The position numbers were made by a program, and so were the translations under genes. Positions 35,466 through 45,169 of a stretch of 64,000 nucleotides of DNA are shown here, in pieces; positions within the stretch are counted from its first letter, which is position 1, and every line of letters starts with the position of its first letter. Under the pieces are notes generated by a model, which saw nothing but the letters and a program-made list of their open reading frames with translations, was not told the origin of the DNA and did no database searches. Source of the DNA: Plantago major (taxonomy: Eukaryota; Streptophyta; Magnoliopsida; Lamiales; Plantaginaceae); NCBI GenBank assembly GCA_026545765.1, contig CM048839.1, positions 45,616,677 through 45,680,676 on the forward strand, in the 5' to 3' direction.

Positions 35466-37529
35466 ACCATTTCGATGGACTTGGAAATTGCAAAATCTTG
35501 GTCTGTGAATATAGTTTCTGGCTTCTTGTTGTCCATTGATTTAAGAAACTCCTCAATGACCATATGAATGTTTCTTTTTCATTTGCTATGAAAGCACAAC
35601 CGAACATTACGTTGTTCCAATGGTTGTTGAGGCCAACAAATGGAGCACATATCAGTCCATACTTGTTCGTCCTATACGTTGTGTCAAATATCATGACATC
35701 TCCATAAAGAAGATAGTCATCCCTCATCATCGAATCCCGCCAAAATAACGAACATAACCTTCCATCTTCATCCAACTTTGGACTGAAATAGAACATTGGA
35801 TCCTCTTCTTGTCTACACCTGAGGAGATTAAGCACATTTTGTGCATCCGCACCACCCATGTCCTTCGTTCTTTTGCGAGTAACGAAGTTGAGTTGGTCCT
35901 TTAATATGTGTCCAACATTTTCTTGTCCTCCAGCATTTTTCACAAGATACATGAATGCATCAGTTGGTTTCAATCCTGCATCATCCATAACTTCAATGAC
36001 CTTTGCTTTTTCACCGGATATATTACGCTCCACTCTATGCAAGTGTTGCCAAGCTGGTCTGGTTAAAGTGTGGTTATGATCTATTATGTGTGTCTTCACC
36101 TTGAAGATGTTGGTCTTATCTTCATTCAAAATAGATGCATTCAAACTTGCTACTTCCCCCTAAACATCACAAATTAAACATAGAACATCATATACATAAA
36201 CATATAACATTATACAAATAAAAAAATTATCATAGACTGTTAAACATATCTATTAAGAACATCAGACGATTAAGATAAAACATTAACAAAATATATACAA
36301 ACATTATACATATAATAAACAAGTTTTACACAGGAATGAAGCGCATTCTAATGCATGCCTTAATCAGTTTTGTATTTCACCTTTTCCTCCCTCTTCTCCG
36401 TTTGGGCATGGGCATGTCACCTTCTAGTAGTGGAACAGGAGGATTAGGGTTATAGCTGGGCTGACTTCATTAGTTCTCCCCTGTTGCATACGAAGTACTT
36501 CTCAACCAATTTCCCATCCAAATCACGTCTTGATGTTGATTTTCTGAAAGAGAAGCCTTTCAATGAAGCATGTTTCCTATAGAGATTATGTAATTGCTCA
36601 ACAGTTCCAATTCTGTCTTTTAGGCAGCCAGCAAGGCTCATATCAATCTCAGGTTCATTATGTTCTAGTCAAATAACATTACATATATTAGCAGGAAACA
36701 TTAAACAAACATGTAAGAACATCATCTAAATAGAAAGTATTTTAATAATATTACCTACGATTGCGATAGCGATATCTCATTTGTTTCTCTGAGATCACCA
36801 TTAGAGTTTACATGTAATATAGAATAACAATGAGATATTGAGGAAGAACATTACGCATAAAATATCAAGTGAGACACTAGAGAAATTGTAATTGTTTTTT
36901 ACCTATTGGAGTGCAAATTGGTGTGTTGAATACATTTGCTTCACTTTTATTTGAATTGTCTATAAACAAAAACATTGAGATCATTCATTCAGAAACATTA
37001 CGTGAAATCACAAGTAACATTACTATAATGACAGAGAACATCAACTGTATAATGTATTACACTCAAACCTGGTTTTTTCTTTATTTTTTCATGTATTATC
37101 AGAAACATTACGTTGAATATGAAGTGACATTGCTATAATGACTGAGAACATCACTTGTATAATGTATTACACTCATGACATGTTTTTTCTTTTTAATTTA
37201 TCAATCGTTATCAGAAACATTATGTGGAATAAGTATTAACATTACTATAATGACAGAGAACATCACTTGAATAATGTATTACACTCATGCAAGGATTTTT
37301 TCTTTTTATTTTTCTCATGTATTATCAGAAACATTACGTGGAATAAGGAGTAGCATTGCTATAATGACAGAGAACATCACATGTATAATGTATAACAATA
37401 ATGCCAGGGTTCTCTCTAAAATTTGCATGTATCATCACAAACATTACGTAAACCATAAGAAACATTACCACTTTCATACAAATCATTGTCGTCTTCAGCA
37501 ATGTAATTGTTTGAACCAGATTCTGCCAT
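34349..37529 (-). pseudogene. FAR1/MULE-type transposase gene, multi-exon, with at least one frame break
   Basis: The predicted first exon starts at 37529 and reads MAESGSNNYIAEDDNDLYES. About 36650-36440 encodes a FAR1-type DNA-binding segment (YRKHASLKGFSFRKSTSRRD). About 36144-35470 holds the MULE core: FDTTYRTNKYGLICAPFVGL with the first catalytic Asp, then TDQDFAISKS with the second Asp. A single-base loss near 35560 separates these two frames. About 35263-34904 has the CLWHLYQN motif and FEENWTEM, probably the catalytic Glu region. 34615-34349 contains KFFKRFQTEF and CGCKHFEE, the start of a SWIM zinc finger. The protein would bind the element's ends and move it. Intervening sequence carries AACATTA (TAATGTT in the sense direction). 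Confidence 0.8.
35440..35465. repeat. (TG)n microsatellite
   Basis: About a dozen TG units within an intron-like part of the MULE transposase gene, preceded by an AT run. Confidence 0.9.
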
Positions 37530-38135
37530 CTAATCACAGAGAACTGCTTTCGAATCAGATCTAATCACAGAGAACACATCGAATCAGTACACAATCACCT
37601 TAATTTTTTACATATCGAGCTTGAAACATCAGAAAACAAAAGAACAGAGATTCAATCGAGCTGATTAGTGAATCGAGCTCAAATACAATAGAAACCATGT
37701 CGAGAACAGAGATATTGCGAGCTTACATTAATTCACTACGATATTGATGTTTCTGAGCTCGATCGATTAGTAACAACGTCGAACAGGTCGAAATTGATAT
37801 CTTCTAGCTCGATTACATAGAAACCAGGTCTACATGGAGTGTTTTGATTGGTTTTCCTGAAAATAATACATTTTCCGTGATTCTGGTGAGGAGAGAAATT
37901 GTAGAGAGGATTTTTTCAATTTGGTGCTTAGGGTTGTGTGAATTAAGTGGTGTTTTATAAATTGGGTTTACTATATATACATACCCGTATACCCGTTTAC
38001 GAATACCCACTTTCTGGCCCTTGGTTGGGTTGGGTTGTTTTTAGTAGCTTGTTATTTGTTTGGGGTTGTTTTATAATTAATGAAACTTAGTCTCTTAGGT
38101 CTTTATCTAAGGGTGATCTCTCCTAAGAATCTAAG
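37530..38135 (-). promoter_or_regulatory. Promoter/leader side of the MULE transposase gene and right terminus
   Basis: Read on the minus strand, this runs from the inverted terminus (gattcttaggagagat) through a TATA-like atgtatatatag (about 37985-37974) to a leader rich in CT and repeated cagagaa/gatcgagctc phrases before the start codon at 37529. Confidence 0.5.
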
Positions 38136-38545
38136 TTTTTTATAAGATGGATTTGGGTTTGAGTGACGTGTTACTTTAGAATAATTCTTGCGAAATGAAC
38201 CCTATATAGCATTATCCTAAAATTGCTAGAGCGTGCTAAAAGTCTATACCTCTTGTAGATGGAGATGTGATTTTGGAAGACTCGGGCTAATTATTGTATT
38301 TAATATGAATATTTATGTAGAGGATAATATTAGTCTGATTAAACATGTCAAACCTGGTAGTATAATATACTAGTTATTGTAAGGATGCAGATCACGTGTC
38401 CCAGCATATACTCACTCCATTTTGAACTTCTAGCTAATTTTCTTCTTCTGTTGCACGCATGCCCTAGAGATGAGATCATCAGGTATGCTTCAATTTTTTA
38501 CTTTTTTTATAATAACTATGACAATTTATAGAATAATATATATTA
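38136..38545. other. Intergenic, nothing recognised
   Basis: AT-rich spacer between the large MULE and a related MITE, with no gene signal. Confidence 0.5.
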
Positions 38546-38795
38546 ACACAAAGTCTTAGGAGAGACGAATATTAATAATAAGAGACCTGAGTGACGGATT
38601 GATATTTTTAATTATATGTATAATGTTTTAATCAATACCAATAATGTTTAGTAGTGAACATTTTATATCATTTTTTTATGTATGTGTATATCACCGATGT
38701 TTTTAGTAAAACCTTTAATGTTTATAACTGTAATATTTGTCCATCTCTTTTAGTCTCTCCATAAGACCGTCTCTAAGAAGACTTACTCTCTTACT
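38546..38795. mobile_element. MITE with the same ends as the large MULE
   Basis: Starts acacaaagtcttaggagagac, matching the MULE's left end for about 19 bp. It ends with the inverted relative gagacgg...aagactta read inward. The interior is non-coding and includes TAATGTT-type heptamers (about 38627, 38641, 38717). It is most simply an internally deleted or derived MITE of the MULE next door. No exact 9-bp duplication is visible, so the right end is approximate. Confidence 0.55.
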
Positions 38796-39980
38796 CATAT
38801 TATTTTTATTTGCATGACATCTAACCGCCCATGTTTGGTATACAACTTAAACGGACTATTCATCCGTTAAAATGTTTTAGGGTATTTATTTTGTATTTTC
38901 TACAGTAAAAAATTTAACTCAATTTTTTCTCCATTAAACAATCATTGTTATCTTTCTATCCTACTCTTACTTCCTCTTTACTTTTCCAATCAAACTAATA
39001 ATCTTTAACCAATCTAACAATATATAAATCAATCTAATAACTTTAAAAATTATCAAACACATCACTTTATTTTGCACACCTATATTACTCTATAAACCCT
39101 ATAAGTTTTTAACTCTATTCCAAATACCATTTTTTATAACTCACGTTTAACACCGTTACTATTTATCAACTAATTTTTTTCTTAGCTCAATTTTTTAACT
39201 CTATACAAACGGTCGGTAAAAGTCAGCCTAAATTGGGAGCTGAAATACAGGAGTAGCCTTCGCATGCGATTTTTTGTTCTTTTGAATTATTTTTTGTTAC
39301 ATCGGGTTGGGCATTCAATTGTGTTCATCTTCACGGTCAAAATGAAATACTAATATTTGTTGGGCCATGAATAGCTTTGGCGAGGATATATCTTTAGGGC
39401 CCAAGGCTGGGTACATCGTGTTTGGTACTGCATATGGACCAGTTTTACTTAGCAAGCATGGCCCAATTTTCTGTTTGGTTCGTTTCGGCCAAGAATGGAA
39501 GTGGGCCTACTGTCCAGCCTTTTCTTTTTGGGTTAATATCTTTTGCACCAAATATTACAAAAAAAAAAAAAAAAAAAACCAAATGAGTTAATATAGTGTT
39601 GTAACTCAGTAAAAACTGAGTTTATATAATGTTGTAACTCAGCGAGTCAGAAGTTAAATTAGTATTGCAACTCAAAGAGTCTCTGTTTAAATTAAGATTT
39701 TGAGAGGGTACCAACCTATGAGAAACACTTTCTTTTTGGAGCAGCCATCTAATTGGTGGAGCCTATCTACATTGCTAGGTTGGGTTGAGTTTTCAGGTCC
39801 CAAAAAAGTGGGCTTTGAGGATGTACTGATTTTAGGCTTCAGTCCACATAGGACAATCCGTCATAATTCTTCACTCCCTTATTTCGGTATTCCAATTTTG
39901 ACCTTGTTTAGGGCTTCAATACATATGAGCTGGGAGCTCATTAAACATTTCAGACTTGGGAAAATCGAGAAAAAAAAAAA
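38796..39980. other. Intergenic, probably including a host promoter near its right end
   Basis: The stretch up to about 39240 is AT-rich and anonymous. From 39360 the composition changes: gggccc and gcccaa phrases (39398, 39461, 39502) typical of plant promoters appear, with an A tract at 39560-39578. The last 200 bp could be the promoter and leader of the exon at 39981. Confidence 0.35.
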
Positions 39981-40050
39981 ATGGCGGTGTCTGAAAAGGA
40001 AGCAAAATTTCTCGACACACTCGACATCGATCTCCAACAATCACCGTCAG
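39981..40050 (+). CDS. Possible first coding exon of an unidentified host gene
   Basis: ATG after an A tract is followed by MAVSEKEAKFLDTLDIDLQQ, then SPS, and then a perfect plant donor site (CAG|GTAAAT) at 40050/40051. Codon use and composition look like a host gene. I do not recognise the protein. No convincing second exon is seen before the Athila-like element at 41087. If the gene is real, that element and its nested passengers (about 20 kb) either lie in an intron or have cut the gene off. Confidence 0.35.
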
Positions 40051-41086
40051 GTAAATTACGATGTATCTTTGTTGTTTAATTACACTCAGGTGGTCTAAGA
40101 CTCTTCTAATCGTGTCGATACATGTTTCACTTACATGTATGAGGGTTCTTGTATTGTAATCTGACATTCATCTTTACATTGCTGCTTTTTTGGAAATATT
40201 GAGTAGATTACAGGATAAATTGAGCATTGGAGGATGTTGTGTGTACATTTAGTGACTGGTTTTGAAAACATTTTCATTTGACAGTACGTGTTCTGAAGTT
40301 ATTTGAAAAACTATGTCACCAAGATTCGTGTTCGTATTTGTTGTCTGTCATATGTCTCCTGTTTTTAATGTAGGTTATTTGAGCTTTTTTTTTTTCCCCC
40401 AGAAATGTGTTAATTTTTTGTTAAACTTGTTTGTATCGGTTATGGTATTCACTAAAGTGTTTTAACTACATATTGTTGCATTTATTAAGAACTACACTAG
40501 GAATGGATTAAAGAGAGAAACAGTTAATCGTTATGTTACTCAATTTGAGCAACATGTCTTTGAAATTATTCGTGTTGGTTTGTATGTTGGCATCAGAGGT
40601 TAACACGGCTGTTTCCCGCCTACATTTAGTAGAACCCTAGAACAGGGCCAGGTACAATATGCATTATCGACTTTATAGCCAACTAGATCGAATTCTTAGA
40701 CTCATTGCTTAAAGTGACGTTGATCCAGATATGCTTTTCACTTGTGTCTTATCTGGATGAGAAGGTTCATTAGCAGATAACCGTGTACTCAGTAATGCCC
40801 TTGAGCGAAGAAATGGCTTTAGAGTTCCCGAAGCTAATACGACACAAATGAAATTGTACTTTGGCCATTGTATATTTCGAGTTAGGCTATATGTATTTGG
40901 TAACATGTTTATTGCACATGTGAACATGTCAATGTTATCTTTGTGACAATGGGTACACTCATGGAGAGGGCTTTGTGACTCTGTACACTAAGACTAGGTA
41001 CCATTTAAAGGCATGAGGTGCTGGCATGGAAGCATCACATAATCCACATGAGTATTTTAACATGTTAGACTTGAAGGCCAGAACCT
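40051..41086. other. Possible intron or intergenic sequence
   Basis: No exon can be supported. A few acceptor-like sites exist (for example attacag at 40208-40214), but the frames after them are short. Confidence 0.35.
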
Positions 41087-42358
41087 TGATGTGACAATGA
41101 AATGTGCGTATTGCATGCTTTTGGACCCTCGTTTTTTTGCCCTAGATTCAATATTTGTATCATATTATGGTCAATTACCAACTTTTTGTGTATTTTGTAG
41201 GTCATGATTGCGTTTTTGAGAAATTTCACGATTTCAGGCACCAAAACGATATAATTGTGCGAAATCGAGAAAATTAAGCAAATACGCTGAATTGGCCGTT
41301 GCACGGAGTTCAAGGAGTCAAAACATGTCATGCGACCAACCAATGCGAAGATAATTGAAGATCTGTGACATTAGAAGACCACTTTTCGAGGAAAGCGAAG
41401 TTCTGAAACCGAAAAGAATAATAAAAAAGCAGAAAAATCTGCGGGAATCTCACTTGGCGGTCATTTGTGGCTGCGAAGCCTCTATGACCTGTTGACCATG
41501 ATGATGGCTCTGTCTGATTTATGGGCCTTTTCCTGGCCTGTCAGGCTAGAGTCCGCCTTTCTAAACCTTCCTTATTGAAGAATGACGGCCAGAGCACGAA
41601 ATTTCAAGTATAAATAAGACCTCTGGGGTCTCATAATTCAAGCTCTCGAAAGAGAGTACCAGTCCTCGAGTAAGTAAAAACTCCAAAACCGCTGGACGTT
41701 AGGCACACAGAAGGAGGAAACCCTAGAAGCAGCACGAAGACATCAGAGACTAAGCTTCTTATTTCTTTATTGTTGTTTTCTATTTCTGTCAAGTAGATTA
41801 CTATAGCTAACTTTCTCTTGTAAAGACGAACCACCGTAACTCTGCTTTTGCTACTTCTTTATATACCGTGATATATTAATGGAATAGTTATTAGACGTAA
41901 ATCGTGGTTATACAACTCTATACATCCTTCGTGGTGTGATGTTCTGCTGAGTGACACAGTAGTTTCATTGAACTGGGTAGAGGTACTCGTGCCGACTGCG
42001 CCTTGAGCACTATAGTATTATGCCCTGCTGTCGTTAGAGGTAATCGCGTAAGATATTAACTAGGAAGTTAGGAGTAGTATAGTAGAGGGAGGTCGGGGAT
42101 CCTTTACACCTTCTCACCATCGATTTCATCTCATCAATTAGGGTTTACTGCGATTCAATCAATCTGTTTGCAATTATTCTGTTTACTTTCTACATGCAAT
42201 TTAACTACAATATTTGCTTGTTCCTATGCTAAGTGTCCGTGGAGAACGATATCCAGTCGACTTTCCGCTATAAATTTGAGGGTTTAGACATATAAATTTA
42301 ATTTTGATTGTATTTAGGGATACTGAGTTCTCTGAAATCAAAATCTGAGTGCACTTCA
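41087..42358 (+). repeat. 5' LTR of the Athila-like element
   Basis: Starts tgatgtgacaatgaaatg. The end is placed at gtgcacttca (42358) because a tttggcc primer-site-like sequence follows at once and the phrase gtgtccgtggagaacgat (42233-42250) is typical of the tail of such LTRs. The first 700 bp match 60114-60838 closely. Confidence 0.7.
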
Positions 42359-42475
42359 AAATTTGGCCACTACAAGGACACTTGACCGCTTAAGCAAGTT
42401 TCGATAAATGCGAGATAAGTTGAAATCTTTCTTTCGCTTTACTTTATGCCTTGTCTTTCAATTTATACATAAACT

Positions 42476-42477
<2 letters not shown>

Positions 42478-42537
<60 letters not shown>
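42478..42537. repeat. (AT)n microsatellite
   Basis: About 60 bp of uninterrupted AT repeats between the 5' LTR and the gag part. Confidence 0.95.
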
Positions 42538-42541
<4 letters not shown>

Positions 42542-42753
42542 TTTTGTGAATCGATTTCCACAGAAAAAATCCAAAAAATATTTTCTTTTTTCGTATTTGT
42601 TTATTTTCTTATCAAAAAAACCAAAAATACATAATTTCATATTTCTGTTTATTCAAAACTAGAATTATCTTCCTCTAGTTTATCTGTCTATACCTGCGGA
42701 AGTTTGTCTGTTAGTCTTTATGCAACGAGAAACACCTTGAGAATCCTTTAGAG

Positions 42754-43190
42754 ATGACATCGGCAAACTCGAGAAGAAGAAAGGAGCTGGGATGGAAACC
42801 ATTGCTAAGGCCTGACGAATCCTGCATATACTTGCTAGAAGAAGGGTTGAGATGTTATGTGAATCTCGAGTATCTCAGGATCTTTTCGAAATTCTATGGA
42901 GTAGAAGGGGAAGATGAAGTACGGTTCATGGAAGACTTTTACGAGATGGTTCATGACATACCGAGTGAAAAGATTCGAAAGTTGCTTTTTCTACATTGCT
43001 TGAGAGGAAAGGCAAGAACTTGGCTGAAGACCTTACTGACAGATAGTTCGAAGACATGGGAGGAGGTCACAAGCCAATTCCATTTACAATACATCCGATT
43101 TTCTGGTCCTTAATATCCACCTGGGGTGAAGAACTTCAAAGCTTTGAGCAACTAGAAGGAGAGACGTTCTATGAAGTTTGGAGGAGATTC
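42754..43190 (+). pseudogene. gag part of the Athila-like element, left portion
   Basis: Starts with ATG (MTSANSRRRKELGWKPLLRP) and contains the retrotransposon gag core: FMEDFYEMVHDIPSEKIRKL, LFLHCLRGKARTWLKTL and TWEEVTSQFHLQYI. This protein would form the particle shell. It is interrupted by the SINE at 43204 and the CACTA element at 43440, and the region is part of a broken element. Confidence 0.8.
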
Positions 43191-43203
43191 AAGATCGCAT
43201 TGC
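43191..43203. repeat. SINE target duplication, left (aagatcgcattgc)
   Basis: Thirteen bases repeated exactly at 43383-43395 after the SINE's A tail, as expected for LINE-driven insertion. Confidence 0.87.
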
Positions 43204-43382
43204 GTTTGTAGCCAAGTGGCAAGCTGAGACACCCCGTACCCAAGAGGTCACGGGTTCGATCCCCGAAATGAGTGATTTATTTCTCTGTATAGAGAATGAT
43301 TGAAATTGTGATTAGAGATTTATTGATGATAAAATTTGTCCAAAACTGAGTATTGTAATCGTAATATTGTATCTAAAAAAAA
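43204..43382 (+). mobile_element. tRNA-derived SINE, ~179 bp
   Basis: Contains an RNA polymerase III A box (tagccaagtgg, 43209-43219) and B box (ggttcgatccc, 43253-43263) at the spacing found in tRNA genes. A tRNA-unrelated body and a terminal A run (about 43375-43382) follow. The 13-bp direct duplications on both sides prove retroposition into the gag region. It depends on a LINE reverse transcriptase supplied elsewhere. There is no complete cloverleaf, so it is not a tRNA gene. Confidence 0.9.
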
Positions 43383-43395
43383 AAGATCGCATTGC
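43383..43395. repeat. SINE target duplication, right (aagatcgcattgc)
   Basis: Equals 43191-43203. After it the host sequence resumes (acagaacccgaggccaag) for about 40 bp before the CACTA insertion. Confidence 0.87.
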
Positions 43396-43436
43396 ATACA
43401 GAACCCGAGGCCAAGTACACACAATTGCTATACTTC

Positions 43437-43439
43437 TAC
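43437..43439. repeat. Target duplication tac of the large CACTA element, left
   Basis: Three bases before CACTAC, equal to 51140-51142. Confidence 0.85.
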
Positions 43440-43474
43440 CACTACAAGAAAAACTGGACAAAACGACGTTATGG

Positions 43475-43775
43475 GGCGACGGATAAAAACGACGGATCGC
43501 TAATTGGGGCGACGGAATCTATCCGTCGCCCCAATTAGCGACGGATAATAGTTATCCGTCGCTAATAAGCGACGGATAACTATTATCCGTCGCTAATTGG
43601 GCGACGGATAATAATTATCCGTCGCCCAAGTTTGACTTTTGTTTTTTTTTTTGAAAATTGGGCGACGGATAGATTATCCGTCGCCTTATAGCGACGGATA
43701 CCTATCCGTCGCCACTTTTGGCGACGGATCGACTCTGGGCCAACGGACACGTGTCCGTCGGCCCAGAGTTTCATA
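43475..43775. repeat. Left subterminal repeat zone of the CACTA element
   Basis: About a dozen copies of gcgacggata or its inverse tatccgtcgc lie in near-perfect palindromic pairs, for example at 43500-43530, 43540-43580 and 43590-43630. Such subterminal motifs are binding sites for the TNPA-like protein in En/Spm elements. Confidence 0.9.
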
Positions 43776-44559
43776 TTTGCTCGGCAGGCGCACCGCCTCA
43801 TTTTCTTCCTTCTCCCTTCTTCGTCCTCATTCTCTTCTTCTCCGTTTCCGGTGAATTGTTCGTTATTCCGGCCAATCTTGGTGCCTAATCGAAGCTAGTG
43901 GGACAAGGAGTTTGTTTCTTCGATCAATTTCAGATTTCTACCGATTAATCAAGGTATTTTGGCTAAAACCCTAGTTTTTTAAAATTTGGGGATTTTGTTT
44001 ATTTTGATTAATTTGAGCAATTATATGTATATATGATAAGTATGTAGTAGTTAGTTTAGTTAATTTGATCAATTATATGTAATTTGTTCAATTTGATAGT
44101 TAGTTTAATTAATGATATGAATGTATGTAGTATGTTAAGTTTGGTATGTATGAATGTATGTAGTTAGTTTGATTTGTGTGTTAAGTATATATAGTTAGTT
44201 TAGTTACTTTGATATGTTTGTTAAGTATAGAAGTATGTAGTTTTGATTTGATAAATTTGTATGTTAAGTATGTAATTTGATATGAATATATGTAGTAATT
44301 GATATGTATAGAGTAATTAGTTAATTTGATATGTATGTTAAGTATATAATATATGTACTAAGAGGTTGAAATGGTTATTATATATGTCAATTTTGTAACA
44401 CATGAACACTTAATTAATAATTAATTTATAAGGAACATATAATAATTAACAATTAACCTCTACAATCTTCTTATCCAATTGGAATCGATCTAATAAATTA
44501 AATACGATCTAATCAATTGGAGCGTCTCGGTTAAAAATAAAGTAAACAATGAATTCCGC

Positions 44560-45000
44560 CGTTCATGGATGTACGATAAATGCGTGGTAAATAATGAGTT
44601 TCTAGGAGTTTAAAGAAGGGTTAAAGGTTTCATCTCGTTTGCCATGGGACATCTGGTTTGTGCAATTGGGGGTTGATAAAGTGTCCTTGCACATTGAAAC
44701 CTCTTGAAACAAGCAATTTATGGCGCTTCTGCGGTATTCGAGCACTTGCGACATTATGGATTCATGCAGGTATCATGTATGGATTCATCACGGTGAGAAG
44801 CACCGTCCATGGCATACCTCGATGGAGGAGAGGCGGGGTTTGGGGCCGCCTATTGAGTGCCTACGCTTGTCGGAACATGTGCATGGTGTATTGGGAGGAG
44901 GATGTAGATCTGTTGGAATGCAAGTTACGTGGTAGGGGCGTCACAAGTGATGAGGAGGGGGTGCATGAGAATGAGGAGTTTCATCCGTTTTGTCTCTAAG
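44560..45000 (+). pseudogene. Extra degraded copy of the CACTA transposase N-terminal region
   Basis: Translated pieces (for example IKCPCTLKPLETSN at 44679 and WIHHGEKHRPWHTS in another frame) match the same domain that recurs at 45170-45480 (IKCPCAMKRSETSN; WNHHGEEATPS). The two copies, about 650 bp apart, are a diverged duplication within the element. Confidence 0.7.
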
Positions 45001-45169
45001 CTTGTATAACTAGTAATCATTAGTTGATATATATATGAAACCAAACATTATGGTAAAATTGAAGTGATGTAACTTATATTATGTAATGCCTTAACAATTG
45101 GTGAAGCTAATATAACTTATATTACGTAGCAATTGATTGAATTATTGTGAAATTGATTTATTCAAGTAA

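Larger units (their letters stand above)
28156..38135. mobile_element. Large Mutator-like element (Kaonashi-type) with ULP protease and FAR1/MULE transposase
   Basis: The ends carry short inverted similarity: acaaagtcttaggagagac at 28159 and, inverted, gattcttaggagagat at about 38132-38117. Inside are a Ulp1/C48-type gene on + (28766-33133) and a MULE transposase gene on - (37529-34349). They are convergent, each starting near a terminus with MADS or MAES. Plant MULEs that carry ULP-like genes are known as Kaonashi elements. Introns and spacers are filled with a TAATGTT heptamer on the sense strand of each gene. No 9-bp target duplication was found; the Copia insertion at the left border makes that end hard to read. 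The transposase has at least one frame break, so this copy is probably not autonomous now. Confidence 0.8.

Noticed and set aside
43204-43270. Possible tRNA gene (A box and B box)
   Set aside because: There is no full cloverleaf or acceptor stem. The A tail and 13-bp duplications show a SINE.
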